Shown piece after piece: positions 1 to 8,829 of a stretch of DNA of 64,000 bases (its first letter is position 1; every line of letters starts with the position of its first letter). Source of the stretch: Streptomyces ipomoeae 91-03 (GTDB lineage Bacteria > Actinomycetota > Actinomycetes > Streptomycetales > Streptomycetaceae). The position numbers and the translations under genes were made by a program. The DNA is taken from contig NZ_AEJC01000665.1 in the NCBI RefSeq assembly GCF_000317595.1, forward strand, positions 62,001-126,000. Direction: 5' to 3'. The notes under the pieces are model-generated. The model ran no database searches, was not told where the DNA came from, and saw nothing but the letters and a program-made list of their open reading frames with translations.

Positions 1-890
1 TCGCATGCCTCGCCGACGTTCACGATCGTCGCCGTCGGGGGGAGGGCGTCCGGATCGAGCGCCGCCAAGGTGGAAGCGGGGAGGGTGAAGTGGGTAATCC
101 GCTCTTTTGCCGCCGTTGCGGTGAGGTCGGGGCCGGGGTGAAGGTTCTCCCCCGGGGCCACCACCAGGGTCGCGCCGGTCAGCAGCGCCATTGTCAGGTC
201 CCAGAAGGCTCCGTCGAAGCTCGGGGAGGAGAACAGCAGGAGTCTGGAGTCTGGGGTTACCTTCAGCGCCCTCGTGTGGCTCTGGACGAGGGGGGCAATC
301 CCTCTGTGCGTGACGACGACTCCCTTGGGGGTGCCTGTCGAGCCTGAGGTGTAGATGACGTAGGCCGGGTGCGTTGTCCGTAGAGGCGTCTGTCTGTCCT
401 TGTCCCCCACGTCGTCCGGCCGTTGGCGGGTCAAGGCTGCCTGTACCGCCGGGTCGTCCAGCCTGATCACCCGGTGGGTTGTCGGGATCCAGTCGTCTTC
501 CGCTTGGGTTGTTTCAGTTGTCAGGAGAAGGTCTGCTCGGGAGTCTTCGAGCATGAACTTCAGGCGCGTCGGGGGGTATGCGGGGTCCAGGGGGCAGTAG
601 GCGGCCCCGGCTTTGAGGACTGCGGTCACGGCCACGACGAAATCGACGGACCTGGGGAGTGCCAGTGCCACAAGGCGTTCGGGGCCGGCTCCGCAGGCTA
701 TGAGGAGGCGGGCCAGGCGGTTGGCTCTGTGGTTGAGGTCGGCGTAAGAAAGGGTCTGGTGGGGAGAGTCGATAGCTGTGGAGTGGGGGGCTCGGTGGGC
801 TTGGGCGGTGAAGAGGGCCGGCCAAGTGGCGGGAACTGGGGTGAGCGGTTGGTCGGGGGTGGTGGGACGCCCCGGCGTCGGGGTGGGCAT
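1..890 (-). CDS. txtB: Thaxtomin NRPS TxtB, N-terminal part of the adenylation domain (gene runs off the left edge)
   Basis: The leftward reading frame opens at an ATG at 890 and stays open to the window edge, about 297 residues. It begins directly with an adenylation domain: LSYADLNHRANRLARLL, then the ATP loop YVIYTSGSTGTPKG, then FDGAFWDLTMALL. Aligned by eye to GrsA, the visible specificity residues are D235, G236, W239, T278, V299 and V301, unlike the phenylalanine code of the neighbouring synthetase. In the thaxtomin pathway the second synthetase, TxtB, activates 4-nitro-tryptophan and joins it to N-methyl-phenylalanine. It starts 52 bases after txtA stops on the same strand, so the two are probably co-transcribed. 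The N-methyltransferase, carrier and condensation domains expected later in TxtB lie outside the window. Naming it TxtB rests mainly on context. Confidence 0.88.
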   Translation of the reverse strand, partial: MPTPTPGRPTTPDQPLTPVPATWPALFTAQAHRAPHSTAIDSPHQTLSYADLNHRANRLARLLIACGAGPERLVALALPRSVDFVVAVTAVLKAGAAYCPLDPAYPPTRLKFMLEDSRADLLLTTETTQAEDDWIPTTHRVIRLDDPAVQAALTRQRPDDVGDKDRQTPLRTTHPAYVIYTSGSTGTPKGVVVTHRGIAPLVQSHTRALKVTPDSRLLLFSSPSFDGAFWDLTMALLTGATLVVAPGENLHPGPDLTATAAKERITHFTLPASTLAALDPDALPPTATIVNVGEAC

Positions 891-942
891 GGCGGACCTC
901 ATTCGGGGTGGATGGGGCGTCGTTGTGGGTGCGCGGGTGGGG

Positions 943-3900
943 TCAGGGACGAGATGTCAGAGTTGACAGGGTTTCGTTGAACTGGGTTAGAAGGGCTGCT
1001 GCTTTGGGGGGCGTGATGGTGTCTGCGCGGTACTGGAGGCGGGCTCGGAGTGGCGCGTTGGGGTCTGTGGAGCGTTCGATCGTCCACTGGACCGGGAAGC
1101 GGCTCGTGGTTGCCGGCGGTGGGACGAGCGGGGTGAGGGTCAGGCAGTGGTCCACCTCTACGGGGGTGGGGGCGTCCCGGAAGATCAGCACTATTTCCGG
1201 CTCAAGGGGAGTCGTCAGTGCTCCCACCGGTAGGGCCTGGTGGGCGAAGGCATCAAGGTCTGTGGTTCGTACGCGGTGGAAGAGGCCTGTGACGTCGAGG
1301 GGGTCACAGAGGTCTGTGCGGAGGATGAGGGTGTCCGCGAAGAGGCCGACCAAGGAGTTGGTGTTGATGTCCGTCCGGCCGGCGACCGCCGTGCCGATGC
1401 TGATGTCGCCTCGGGCTCCCAGGGCGTGCAGCTGGGCCAGCAGCGCGGCGTGCAAGACCATGAAGGGGGTTACGCCGTGGGCCAGGGCCATCTCTGTGAG
1501 ATGGGCGGAAGTCAGGGTCAGAGGATGTTCGAGGGAGTGGCCTGCGTAGTCGAGGTGCGTGGGTTTCGGGGGCGGCGGGCCGTCCCCAGCTGAGACCAGC
1601 AGAGGGAGGAGGGGGTCCGTGGGGTGGGACAGCTTTTGCTGCCAGTACGTTCGCAGGCGTGTCGCCTCCGAGGTCGCGAAGAGGCCGTGCTGAGAGCGAG
1701 CGAACTCCGCGTACGTCAGGGGGAGTTTCGTCCATTGGGGTTCGACACCCTGTCGGCGTGCCCGGAGGGCGTGGGCCAGGTCCGTGAGGAAGGGGCCCAA
1801 GGACCAGCCGTCCAGAGCCAGGTGGTGGAAGGTAAGGAGAAGGGTCGGCGAGCAGGACGAGACGTGGAAGTAGGTTGCTCGGAGCGGGATCTCACGGGTC
1901 AGGTCGAAGCTTTGGCGGGCTGCTGCGGCAAGGTCCGACGGGAGGCTGTCGGAGGTGGTGTGCCGGGTCGTCCAAGGGACATGGAGCGTGGATTCCACCG
2001 GGTGGGGGACAGCCCCGCGCAGGTGGATCAGGGTCCGCAGGGGGGTGTGGCGAAGGCAGACGTCTTCAAGGGAAGCGCGCACCGATTCGGGGTCCACGTG
2101 GCCGTCCAGGCGGATGACGAGCGGGATGACGAACAGGGCCGGCGGGGCTCCGCCTTGTACCTCGGACCACATGAGAGTCTGCTGTGCGGACAGTGGGGCG
2201 GCCGTCGGGGAAGCAGCGAACGTGGGCGTCCCTGCGATCGTCGTTGCGGGGGTTAGCCCCGCCTCCTCCAGTCTTTCTGCCAGTGCCTGCGGGGTCGGAC
2301 CCTCGAAGAACCAACCCAGTGGCATCTCCACAGCCGTGCGGCGGCGGATCTCCGAGGCGATCCGGGTGGCCAGCAGGGAGTTGCCGCCGACGGCGAAGAA
2401 GTCGTCGTCCGCGGCGACGTGATGGAGGCCGAGAACATCGGCGAAGATACCGACGAGGGTTTCCTCCCAGGAAGTCTGTGGACGGCGTCCTTCCGTGGCG
2501 GACAGCAGGGGCGGCTCGGGGAGTGCCTCGCGGTCGAGTTTGCCGTGGACCGTGACCGGAAGCCGGTCGAGCGGGACGAACGTGGCGGGGACCATGTGCG
2601 CGGGGAGCCGATCGGTGGCGTACGCGCTCAACTCCGCCGGGAGGTTGCCCACGTCGGGGGCGTTGCGCGGTGTGTTGGTCAGGGGGGATGCCGGGGATGC
2701 GGAGGGCGGTGGCGGGAGGATCACCGGGTCACCCGGCGGGAAGTAGAAGAGGTCCGCGTGGGACGGGCCGCGGGACGAGTGCGTACTGACGAGTGTCCAG
2801 CCATGCTCGCCCGCCAGGGAGGTCAGGCTGCCGGGCGTCGGGGAGTCGTCCGTCGCGCGCAGGGAGAGGGCCTCCGATGTGGGTCGGCCTTCGAATAGCG
2901 CCTCCACGGCCATATGTTCAGGAGTCAAGCCCCGACGGGGCACCCCGGTGACCTTGATGGGCCGAGTTGAGCGTTCGCGGAGCAGCGCGGCGATGTCCTC
3001 CAAGGAGGTGGTGTTGTGCCACGTGACGTAGCGGGGGGTGGGGGGTTGTTGCGGGGTGGGGGATTTCGTGAGGACCACGTCGTAGCGATAAAGGCGCAGT
3101 TCGTCGTCGTACGTGTCCTGCTTGAAACGGCAGGAGTGGAGGGCGAGGGCGTCCAGGGTTGTGAACAGGGTTGGGTCCACGGCCAGCTCGGGCTCACCGG
3201 CGACTGCCTGGTCGATAGTGTCGCGCAGGCGCCGGGGGTCCGTCCCGGGGGCGGCCGTCGAGAGTTCCAGTGCTCCCCGGAACGTCCTCAGCAGGCGCAG
3301 ATCGCGGACGTCACCGAGGAAGAGCCGGCCGCCGGGGGTGAGGAGGTCCGCGGCGGCGTTCAGGACTTGTACCAGGTAGTCGCGGGTGGGGAAGTACTGC
3401 GCGACGGAGTTGATGACGACGGTATCGAAGTGCTCGCGCGGCAGCCCCGTGATGTCGTGAGCGGGCTGGTGGCGCAGGGTGACGCGGTCTCCGAAGGCGG
3501 GACGGACGGCGATTTGTGTGCGGAGTCGTTCGATCACCTGGCCGGAGAGGTCGGTGGCCCAGTACTCATCGCAGGTGTCGGCCAAGCGTGAGAGGAGAAG
3601 GCCCGAGCCGCAGCCGATTTCCAGAAGGCGGGTGGGGCTCAGCTCCCTGATGGAACGCACCGTTTCGTCGCGCCAGACGCGGATGCCCTCGATGGGGCGA
3701 CCGTCGCGAGTGCGGTTCCGGCCGACGAAGTCTTCGCCGAACGTGTCTTCGCGGATGGGGCGTTGACCGTAGAGGTCGTCGTAGAGGTTCTCCCAAGCGT
3801 TGATTTGTGCGTATTGATTGCCGGAGCGGCTGCTGGAGAGCGCGTCGACGTGCTTCTCCTGGTGGCTCTCGGCATAGTCGGCTGGGGAGCTCTCCGGGAC

Positions 3901-5280
3901 GATATATGCGGTCAATACTGGATGGCTCGGTCGGTCCTCGCGAAGGAGGACGGCCGCTTGGCGGATCCGGGGGTGGCGGGTGAGGACAGCCTCGATCTCC
4001 CCCAACTCCACGCGCTGGCCTCGGATTTTTACCTGAGTGTCGACTCGCCCGCCGAACTCCAGCTCCCCTCGGTCATTCCAGTGGCCGAGGTCGCCGGTGC
4101 GGTACATGCGGCTGCCGGGTGGGCCGAAAGGGTCGGCGACGAAACGTTCGGCGGTGAGTGCGGGACGGCCGAGATAGCCGCGGGCTAGTCCCTCGCCCGC
4201 CAGGTGTATCTCGCCTGTGACGCCGGGCGGGACCGGCGTGAGGGTGTCGTCCAGGACGTAGACGCATGTGCCGGTGATCGCGCGGCCGATGGGGGGTGCG
4301 AGGTCGCCGCGGACGGGCTCGCTAATCGTCGCGCAGACCGTACTCTCGGTCGGGCCGTAGGCGTTCACCATGAGCCGTCCCGCACTCCAGCGGGCCGCGA
4401 GTGCCGACGTGCACGGTTCGCCGGCCGCGACCAGAGTGAGTCCTTGCGGGACATCGGCAGGCTCAAGCGCGCCGGCCACGGACGGTGGCAGCGTCGCGTG
4501 CGTGACGTCCCAGTCCGTCAGCAGGGCGGCGAGTTCGGCGTCCGGTAGGAGTCTGCCACGGCGGCCAACGACAAGTGCCGCGCCATGCAGCAGCGCCATG
4601 GACATCTCCCAGAAACTTGCGTCGAAGCTAGGGGAGGAGAAGGCGAGCACCCGCGAGTGCGGGGTAACCTTCAGGTGCGCGGCCTGTGCCTGGGCCATCG
4701 GCCCAATTCCCCGGTGTGTGAGCCCGACCCCCTTGGGGGTGCCGGTGGAACCGGACGTGTAGATGACGTAGGCCAGGTCACCGGCGCGCAGGGGGACTCG
4801 GCGGTCGGCGTCCGTTAGGTCGTCGTCCGGGAGCGCCTGCGGGACGCCATCGTCCAGGCGCAAGAGCGGAGCAAGGGTCTCGATCCCCTCAGGGATCCCC
4901 GCCTCCGCCTCCGCCTGCGCGTCCGTGACGATCACGACCGGGCGCGCGTCACCCGCCATCATGGCCAGACGCTTGGCGGGGTGGCTTGGGTCTAGCGGTA
5001 GGAAGGCCGCGCCGCTCTTCAGGACGGCGACGGCGGCTATGACGTAGTCCGCTGAGCGCGGCAGCAGCAGGCCGACTGGGCGGTCACGGCCTGCGCCATG
5101 GGCCAGCAGCAAGCGGGCCAGCCGGTTGGAACGGGCGTTCAACTGCGCGTAACTGAGTGCCTCGTCGGCGCCGATCAGTGCAGGAGCTTCGGGATTCCGG
5201 CGCACGTGATTCTCGAAATCGGAGACCCAAGTTGCCTCGGAAGCGTGCTCCGTGAGAGGTTCGGGAAAGGAGTGGGACAT
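943..5280 (-). CDS. txtA: Thaxtomin non-ribosomal peptide synthetase TxtA (A-MT-PCP-C, phenylalanine module)
   Basis: A 1445-residue single-module synthetase. The adenylation domain fills roughly residues 1-480 (YTSGSTGTPKG at 174-184, FDASFW at 219-224, NAYGPTE at 306-312). An N-methyltransferase is embedded before the last adenylation motif (LEIGCGSG at 553-560). The domain resumes at LPVTVHGKLDREAL near 907-920. The carrier domain has GGNSLL at 965-970, and a C-terminal condensation domain has HHLALDGWS at 1152-1160. The specificity residues read by eye, DAWTVAAVCK, are a classical phenylalanine code. This fits TxtA, which makes the N-methyl-phenylalanine half of thaxtomin. The ATG at 5280 follows an AAAGGAG ribosome site. 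It lies 250 bases downstream of txtH, and txtB follows. Identification is from family knowledge plus the txtE/txtD neighbours. Confidence 0.95.
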   Translation of the reverse strand: MSHSFPEPLTEHASEATWVSDFENHVRRNPEAPALIGADEALSYAQLNARSNRLARLLLAHGAGRDRPVGLLLPRSADYVIAAVAVLKSGAAFLPLDPSHPAKRLAMMAGDARPVVIVTDAQAEAEAGIPEGIETLAPLLRLDDGVPQALPDDDLTDADRRVPLRAGDLAYVIYTSGSTGTPKGVGLTHRGIGPMAQAQAAHLKVTPHSRVLAFSSPSFDASFWEMSMALLHGAALVVGRRGRLLPDAELAALLTDWDVTHATLPPSVAGALEPADVPQGLTLVAAGEPCTSALAARWSAGRLMVNAYGPTESTVCATISEPVRGDLAPPIGRAITGTCVYVLDDTLTPVPPGVTGEIHLAGEGLARGYLGRPALTAERFVADPFGPPGSRMYRTGDLGHWNDRGELEFGGRVDTQVKIRGQRVELGEIEAVLTRHPRIRQAAVLLREDRPSHPVLTAYIVPESSPADYAESHQEKHVDALSSSRSGNQYAQINAWENLYDDLYGQRPIREDTFGEDFVGRNRTRDGRPIEGIRVWRDETVRSIRELSPTRLLEIGCGSGLLLSRLADTCDEYWATDLSGQVIERLRTQIAVRPAFGDRVTLRHQPAHDITGLPREHFDTVVINSVAQYFPTRDYLVQVLNAAADLLTPGGRLFLGDVRDLRLLRTFRGALELSTAAPGTDPRRLRDTIDQAVAGEPELAVDPTLFTTLDALALHSCRFKQDTYDDELRLYRYDVVLTKSPTPQQPPTPRYVTWHNTTSLEDIAALLRERSTRPIKVTGVPRRGLTPEHMAVEALFEGRPTSEALSLRATDDSPTPGSLTSLAGEHGWTLVSTHSSRGPSHADLFYFPPGDPVILPPPPSASPASPLTNTPRNAPDVGNLPAELSAYATDRLPAHMVPATFVPLDRLPVTVHGKLDREALPEPPLLSATEGRRPQTSWEETLVGIFADVLGLHHVAADDDFFAVGGNSLLATRIASEIRRRTAVEMPLGWFFEGPTPQALAERLEEAGLTPATTIAGTPTFAASPTAAPLSAQQTLMWSEVQGGAPPALFVIPLVIRLDGHVDPESVRASLEDVCLRHTPLRTLIHLRGAVPHPVESTLHVPWTTRHTTSDSLPSDLAAAARQSFDLTREIPLRATYFHVSSCSPTLLLTFHHLALDGWSLGPFLTDLAHALRARRQGVEPQWTKLPLTYAEFARSQHGLFATSEATRLRTYWQQKLSHPTDPLLPLLVSAGDGPPPPKPTHLDYAGHSLEHPLTLTSAHLTEMALAHGVTPFMVLHAALLAQLHALGARGDISIGTAVAGRTDINTNSLVGLFADTLILRTDLCDPLDVTGLFHRVRTTDLDAFAHQALPVGALTTPLEPEIVLIFRDAPTPVEVDHCLTLTPLVPPPATTSRFPVQWTIERSTDPNAPLRARLQYRADTITPPKAAALLTQFNETLSTLTSRP

Positions 5281-5530
5281 TGCGCATTTTCTCCTTTGGG
5301 CGGTCGCGCGGACTCATTCCTCCAGTGTGTCGGCGGGCCGAAAGAGTTCACGCTGATGAGACGGCCGGTGAGCATTCACCGCGCGGACAGGTCTCACCCC
5401 TGGACGGAACTGAGTTTGCCCCGTCGTTCGGTTGCCTCCCCGTCTTGCCTGTCTGTCGGGAAGCGGTTTGCGAACAGTTCTACAGGATGTGCCGGATTGG
5501 CATGAATTGGTGATCAATTCGCCCGGCTGT

Positions 5531-5725
5531 TCACCTGAGGGAAGCCGGCCTGAGGTCGCCCCATTCCCGCTCAATGTACGCAAGGCACTCCGTACGGACG
5601 GCAGGGCCGAAAGCGGCGCGCCACCCGTCAGGGACGGGAGTGAAGGCCGGCCAGAGGGACATCTGCTGTTCGTCGTTCAGGAGGACGAACATCGGGTGGG
5701 TCGTGGATTCGAAAGGGTTGGACAT
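5531..5725 (-). CDS. txtH: MbtH-like NRPS chaperone TxtH
   Basis: The 64-residue protein opens with SNPFE and carries the MbtH signature: the NDE-Q-SLWP block, then WRAAFGP, then a C-terminal YIEREWGDLRP. MbtH-like proteins bind adenylation domains and are needed for their folding or activity, so the likely partners are TxtA and TxtB encoded just downstream. I chose the ATG at 5725 because it gives the standard MbtH start and has CGGAG eleven bases upstream. A longer in-frame start exists at 5767 but adds a non-conserved leader. As first gene of the leftward txt operon it sits next to the promoter region that faces txtR. Confidence 0.93.
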   Translation of the reverse strand: MSNPFESTTHPMFVLLNDEQQMSLWPAFTPVPDGWRAAFGPAVRTECLAYIEREWGDLRPASLR

Positions 5726-5777
5726 AAGCAACTCCGAGGGAGGAAGTGGAGCATGGATCGGTGACATTGAACAGGTT

Positions 5778-5814
5778 GCCTAGCGCTTCGTAGCGTTCCC
5801 TGCGCCTAGCGCTT
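5778..5814. promoter_or_regulatory. Pair of 11-base direct repeats upstream of txtH-txtA-txtB
   Basis: GCCTAGCGCTT occurs at 5778-5788 and again at 5804-5814, so the copies start 26 bases apart. They lie 53-89 bases upstream of the chosen txtH start. A degenerate third half (GTAGCGTT) lies between them. AraC/XylS proteins such as TxtR usually bind direct repeats, so this is a candidate activator site. That is inference from position and spacing only. Confidence 0.4.
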
Positions 5815-6180
5815 GGTGGGTGAAGCGCCGCACTCGCCGACCGCACCCGGCACGCAGCTTTGCATTTCAATTGCTTGATCATGATGGAATCTTGCAGATG
5901 GATCCTCGCCGACTTCTCGCGTGAGCACGAGTTTCGGCAAGAAGCCCCGACGTAGCGCTGTCGACTGAACGTCCCGTCCATGATCTATGGGTGCCGTCAC
6001 TCGTTCTTGTCTCCGTGCGCCAAGCTTCTTTGCCCTCAGCGCAAAGAAGCATCCAGCGAACGCACTTAAGCATTATTTCGACTGTGACGTAGTGCACCCT
6101 CGGGAGGTTTGCGCGCCGGGGATATCTCAAGTAGTTTAAACATTAAGTAGCGTGAGGTCGCATGGAGGGAGGCTTGCGCT
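5815..6180. promoter_or_regulatory. Divergent txtH / txtR intergenic region with a 10-base inverted repeat
   Basis: This non-coding stretch separates the leftward txtH operon from rightward txtR and is less GC-rich than its surroundings. It contains a perfect inverted repeat, GCTTCTTTGC at 6024-6033 and GCAAAGAAGC at 6041-6050, with a 7-base loop, about 130 bases before txtR. The stem lacks a T-tract, so an operator is likelier than a terminator. By eye I found no copy of the 14-base CebR palindrome (TGGGAGCGCTCCCA) known from other thaxtomin loci. Confidence 0.4.
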
Positions 6181-7143
6181 TTGTATGCAGACAGGGCGAT
6201 CGATTGCGAACTTTTCGTCGCGGTCGGGATCGAGGCAAGGGATCGTGAGTCCCGGTTTCCGTCGGCGCACGTTCCAGGAATGTTCTGCTACCCGTTCCCC
6301 GGCTCCCGTGTGCACGTGAAGACCCTGCGTGCGAGCCAGGTTGAGCTGGTCTCACTCGACTGCGATCCGGCAGTGATCCACTTCAATCCGGCCTACTTGG
6401 GCATCGGGGAACCGTACCGGCAGACGGACATATACCTACTCTCGGGCATGGCCCGCATTCGACATTCCGGGCGATACGCCGAAATTCATGCGGGACACAT
6501 GGTAGCCACGTGCAACAGCATCGACCTCTCCATCGAAGCGCTCACGCAGTGTCGCATGCTGGTGCTGCGGACGGACGAACCAACGCACATGATGGTGAAG
6601 GACCACTACGAGGAAAGTCTAAAAGTGATAGACGTCGAACGGCATCCGGATGGACCTCTCGCGCTCTCCTTTCTGAAAACCGTGGTGAATGAAGTGAAAC
6701 GAGCGAACGGTGAGTTGAGGGCATCTCTGGAAAGCATCGTCCTGACGATTTTAGGTACGCTCGATAATATTTTGGACAGTGAGATACCGAAACGCCGGGC
6801 ACTCTGGCAAAAATCGCTACTGATGCAGCTGAAGGAATCCATAGACAGGCAGTTAAGGGTAAGCGATTTAAGGCCGGCCACCCTCGCTGCCGAGCATCAT
6901 ATTTCGACCCGACAGGTGCACAGGGTTTTCAGCCAGACTGGCGAGACGCTTATGCAGTACGTAAAACGCCGACGTCTTGAAGGTTTCGCAAGTGACCTCC
7001 GCGATCCGGAACTCGCGCACTTGAAGATAAGCGAGATCGCCTCGAACTGGGGAATGCCAGACGCGGCCATGCTCAGCAAGCAGTTCCGGGTAGCTTACCA
7101 GATGTCACCGCGCGAGTACCGGAAGCTGCATTCCTTACCGTAG
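6181..7143 (+). CDS. txtR: AraC/XylS-family thaxtomin activator TxtR
   Basis: A 320-residue regulator. The N-terminal ~200 residues form a sensor half (the EPYRQTDIYLLSG region), and the C-terminal ~100 residues form the double helix-turn-helix of AraC/XylS proteins (LAAEHHISTRQVHRVF, then ISEIASNWGMPDAAMLSKQF and the closing MSPREYRKL). In studied scab pathogens TxtR senses cello-oligosaccharides and activates thaxtomin genes. I keep the TTG at 6181 because GGAGGGAGG lies at 6163-6171. The first in-frame ATG is 33 codons later and would cut conserved sequence. The frame has TTA codons at 6751, 6853, 6868 and 7135, unusual in a GC-rich genome, implying dependence on the bldA leucyl-tRNA. It is transcribed away from txtH and toward txtE. 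Confidence 0.92.
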   Translation: MYADRAIDCELFVAVGIEARDRESRFPSAHVPGMFCYPFPGSRVHVKTLRASQVELVSLDCDPAVIHFNPAYLGIGEPYRQTDIYLLSGMARIRHSGRYAEIHAGHMVATCNSIDLSIEALTQCRMLVLRTDEPTHMMVKDHYEESLKVIDVERHPDGPLALSFLKTVVNEVKRANGELRASLESIVLTILGTLDNILDSEIPKRRALWQKSLLMQLKESIDRQLRVSDLRPATLAAEHHISTRQVHRVFSQTGETLMQYVKRRRLEGFASDLRDPELAHLKISEIASNWGMPDAAMLSKQFRVAYQMSPREYRKLHSLP

Positions 7144-7254
7144 TACCCAATTCTGGAACCGGTCAAGTTTAGTTTCGACTCTGCTGCGCCGAGAAGCGCG
7201 GAACTGGCGCGCAGCTGCCGGTGAGTGGTCGCCGATCGACAAGACTTCGTCGGG

Positions 7255-7281
7255 GATACCTCTCCATGATGAAGAGGTATC
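7255..7281. terminator. Hairpin between txtR and txtE
   Basis: GATACCTCT at 7255-7263 and AGAGGTATC at 7273-7281 form a perfect 9-base-pair stem with a 9-base loop, about 110 bases after the txtR stop. There is no clear U-tract, as is common for streptomycete terminators. It could end txtR transcription or serve as an operator. Confidence 0.4.
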
Positions 7282-7400
7282 GGCCACTCGGCGTCCGCCA
7301 AGAGGCTCCGACGCCAACGCACTCACCGCAACGGGCAATCCGGGTGAGTACGTAGCATCTCGGCGAAATTATCTCCCCATAATTCCTGCACGAAGCCTGC

Positions 7401-7439
7401 TTCGCGCAGTTCCCCTTTGCGCAGAACCATTTCACGCAG
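7401..7439. promoter_or_regulatory. Three iterated 9-base boxes at 15-base intervals upstream of txtE
   Basis: TTCGCGCAG (7401-7409), TTTGCGCAG (7416-7424) and TTCACGCAG (7431-7439) recur with an exact 15-base period, about 150 bases before the txtE start. The rest of 7144-7590 has no plausible gene. Regular spacing upstream of a pathway operon suggests a regulator site, possibly for TxtR. This is inference. Confidence 0.4.
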
Positions 7440-7590
7440 ATAGCGACGGCGCGCCGCGGTCCCCCGATGGCCAGGACCGGACGTCAGTGAAGACGTTGCC
7501 TGTCACAGCTTCCGGATGCGACATCCCTCACATCTCTGCCGCGCCGTTGTCTTCCCCCCAGAGAACCCGCAGGACGTCAGAGGAGTACCC

Positions 7591-8811
7591 ATGACCTTTC
7601 AGTCACCGCTCGCGGACCCGTCGATCGTGTCCAACCCCTACCCCGTGTACACCGAGCTGGCACAGCGCGAACCCGTTCACTGGGTCGAGCGCCTGAACGC
7701 TTGGGCGGTCCTGACGTACGCGGACTGCGCCGCCGGCCTGAAAGACTCGCGCTTCACGGCGGACCGGGGCACGGAGGTGCTGGAGGCGAAGTTCCCGGGC
7801 CAGCCGTTGCCGCCGGACAGCATCTTCCACCGCTGGACCAAGAACGTCGTGATGTACACGGACCCGCCGCTGCACGACGCGCTGCGACGTTCCGTGCATG
7901 CCGGTTTCACGCGTGCCGCGCACGGCCACTACAACGTTGTCCTGCAGAAGGTCGCGGCCGATCTGATCGCGTCGATCCCGGCCGGCGCCACGGAGATCGA
8001 CGTCGTTCCGGCGCTGGCCGCGCAGCTGCCTGTGCGCTCCGCCGTGCACGCGTTCGGTGTGCCGGAGGAGGACCTGGACTTCCTGATCTCGCGGGTGGAA
8101 ACGATCATGACGTACCACTCCGGTCCCAAGGACCAGCCGCTGTCGCAGGAGCCGATCCTCGACAGCCTCACCGACCTGCACACCTACGCACGCGAACTCC
8201 TCCAGGGACAGCGCGGGAAGGTGCTGCCGGACACAGTGCTCGCACGGCTGGCGGGCGCGCAGGACAGCTTGACCGAGACCACTCCCGAGCAGACGGTCCA
8301 TCAGCTGGCCCTGGTGTTCGTTGCGTTGTTCGCGCCGACGACCCCGGGGTCGCTCAGCAGCGGCACGCTGGCCTTCGCCCACAACCCCGGCCAGATCGAG
8401 CGGTTCCTGACGAGCCGGGCATGCGTCGACAACGCGGCGAACGAAGTGGTCCGCTACAACGCCTCGAACCAGTTCACCTGGCGGGTCGCGGCGCAGGACG
8501 TCGAGATGGGAGGTGTGACCATCAAGGCCGGGGACACCGTCGCGCTGTTCCTCGGCGCAGCCAACCGGGATGCGGAGATGTTCGAGCAGCCGAACGACTT
8601 CGATCTCGACCGGCGCAACAGCCGGCGGCACCTGTCGTTCGGCACAGGAGTGCACGCCTGCCTGGCGGCTCAGCTCGTCTCCCTCCAGCTGAAGTGGTAC
8701 TTCGTCTCGCTGCTGAACCGCTTCCCCGGGATCCGGCCGGCCGGTGAACCACTCTGGAACGACAACCTCGAATTCCGCTCCCTGCGTTCCCTGCCGCTCA
8801 GCCTCCGCTGA
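7591..8811 (+). CDS. txtE: Cytochrome P450 TxtE, tryptophan 4-nitration
   Basis: A 406-residue P450 that I recognise as TxtE from many sequence stretches (HWVERLNAWAVLTYADCA, HLSFGTGVHACLAAQ, and the C-terminal SLRSLPLSLR). TxtE uses nitric oxide and O2 to nitrate tryptophan at C4, supplying the TxtB substrate. The heme ligand is the Cys in SFGTGVHACLA. The ExxR pair is in NEVVRYN. The I-helix has APTTPGS instead of the usual AGxxT, a known peculiarity of this enzyme. I start at the ATG at 7591, preceded by AGAGGAG, rather than the upstream in-frame start at 7516. txtD begins 19 bases after the stop. Confidence 0.97.
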   Translation: MTFQSPLADPSIVSNPYPVYTELAQREPVHWVERLNAWAVLTYADCAAGLKDSRFTADRGTEVLEAKFPGQPLPPDSIFHRWTKNVVMYTDPPLHDALRRSVHAGFTRAAHGHYNVVLQKVAADLIASIPAGATEIDVVPALAAQLPVRSAVHAFGVPEEDLDFLISRVETIMTYHSGPKDQPLSQEPILDSLTDLHTYARELLQGQRGKVLPDTVLARLAGAQDSLTETTPEQTVHQLALVFVALFAPTTPGSLSSGTLAFAHNPGQIERFLTSRACVDNAANEVVRYNASNQFTWRVAAQDVEMGGVTIKAGDTVALFLGAANRDAEMFEQPNDFDLDRRNSRRHLSFGTGVHACLAAQLVSLQLKWYFVSLLNRFPGIRPAGEPLWNDNLEFRSLRSLPLSLR

Positions 8812-8829
8812 CCTCCCTAGCGAGGATTC

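Noticed and set aside
7603..8655. Long leftward open frame (350 codons) opposite txtE
   Set aside because: It is antisense to a clearly recognised P450, lacks a ribosome site and family motifs, and is explained by high-GC codon bias.
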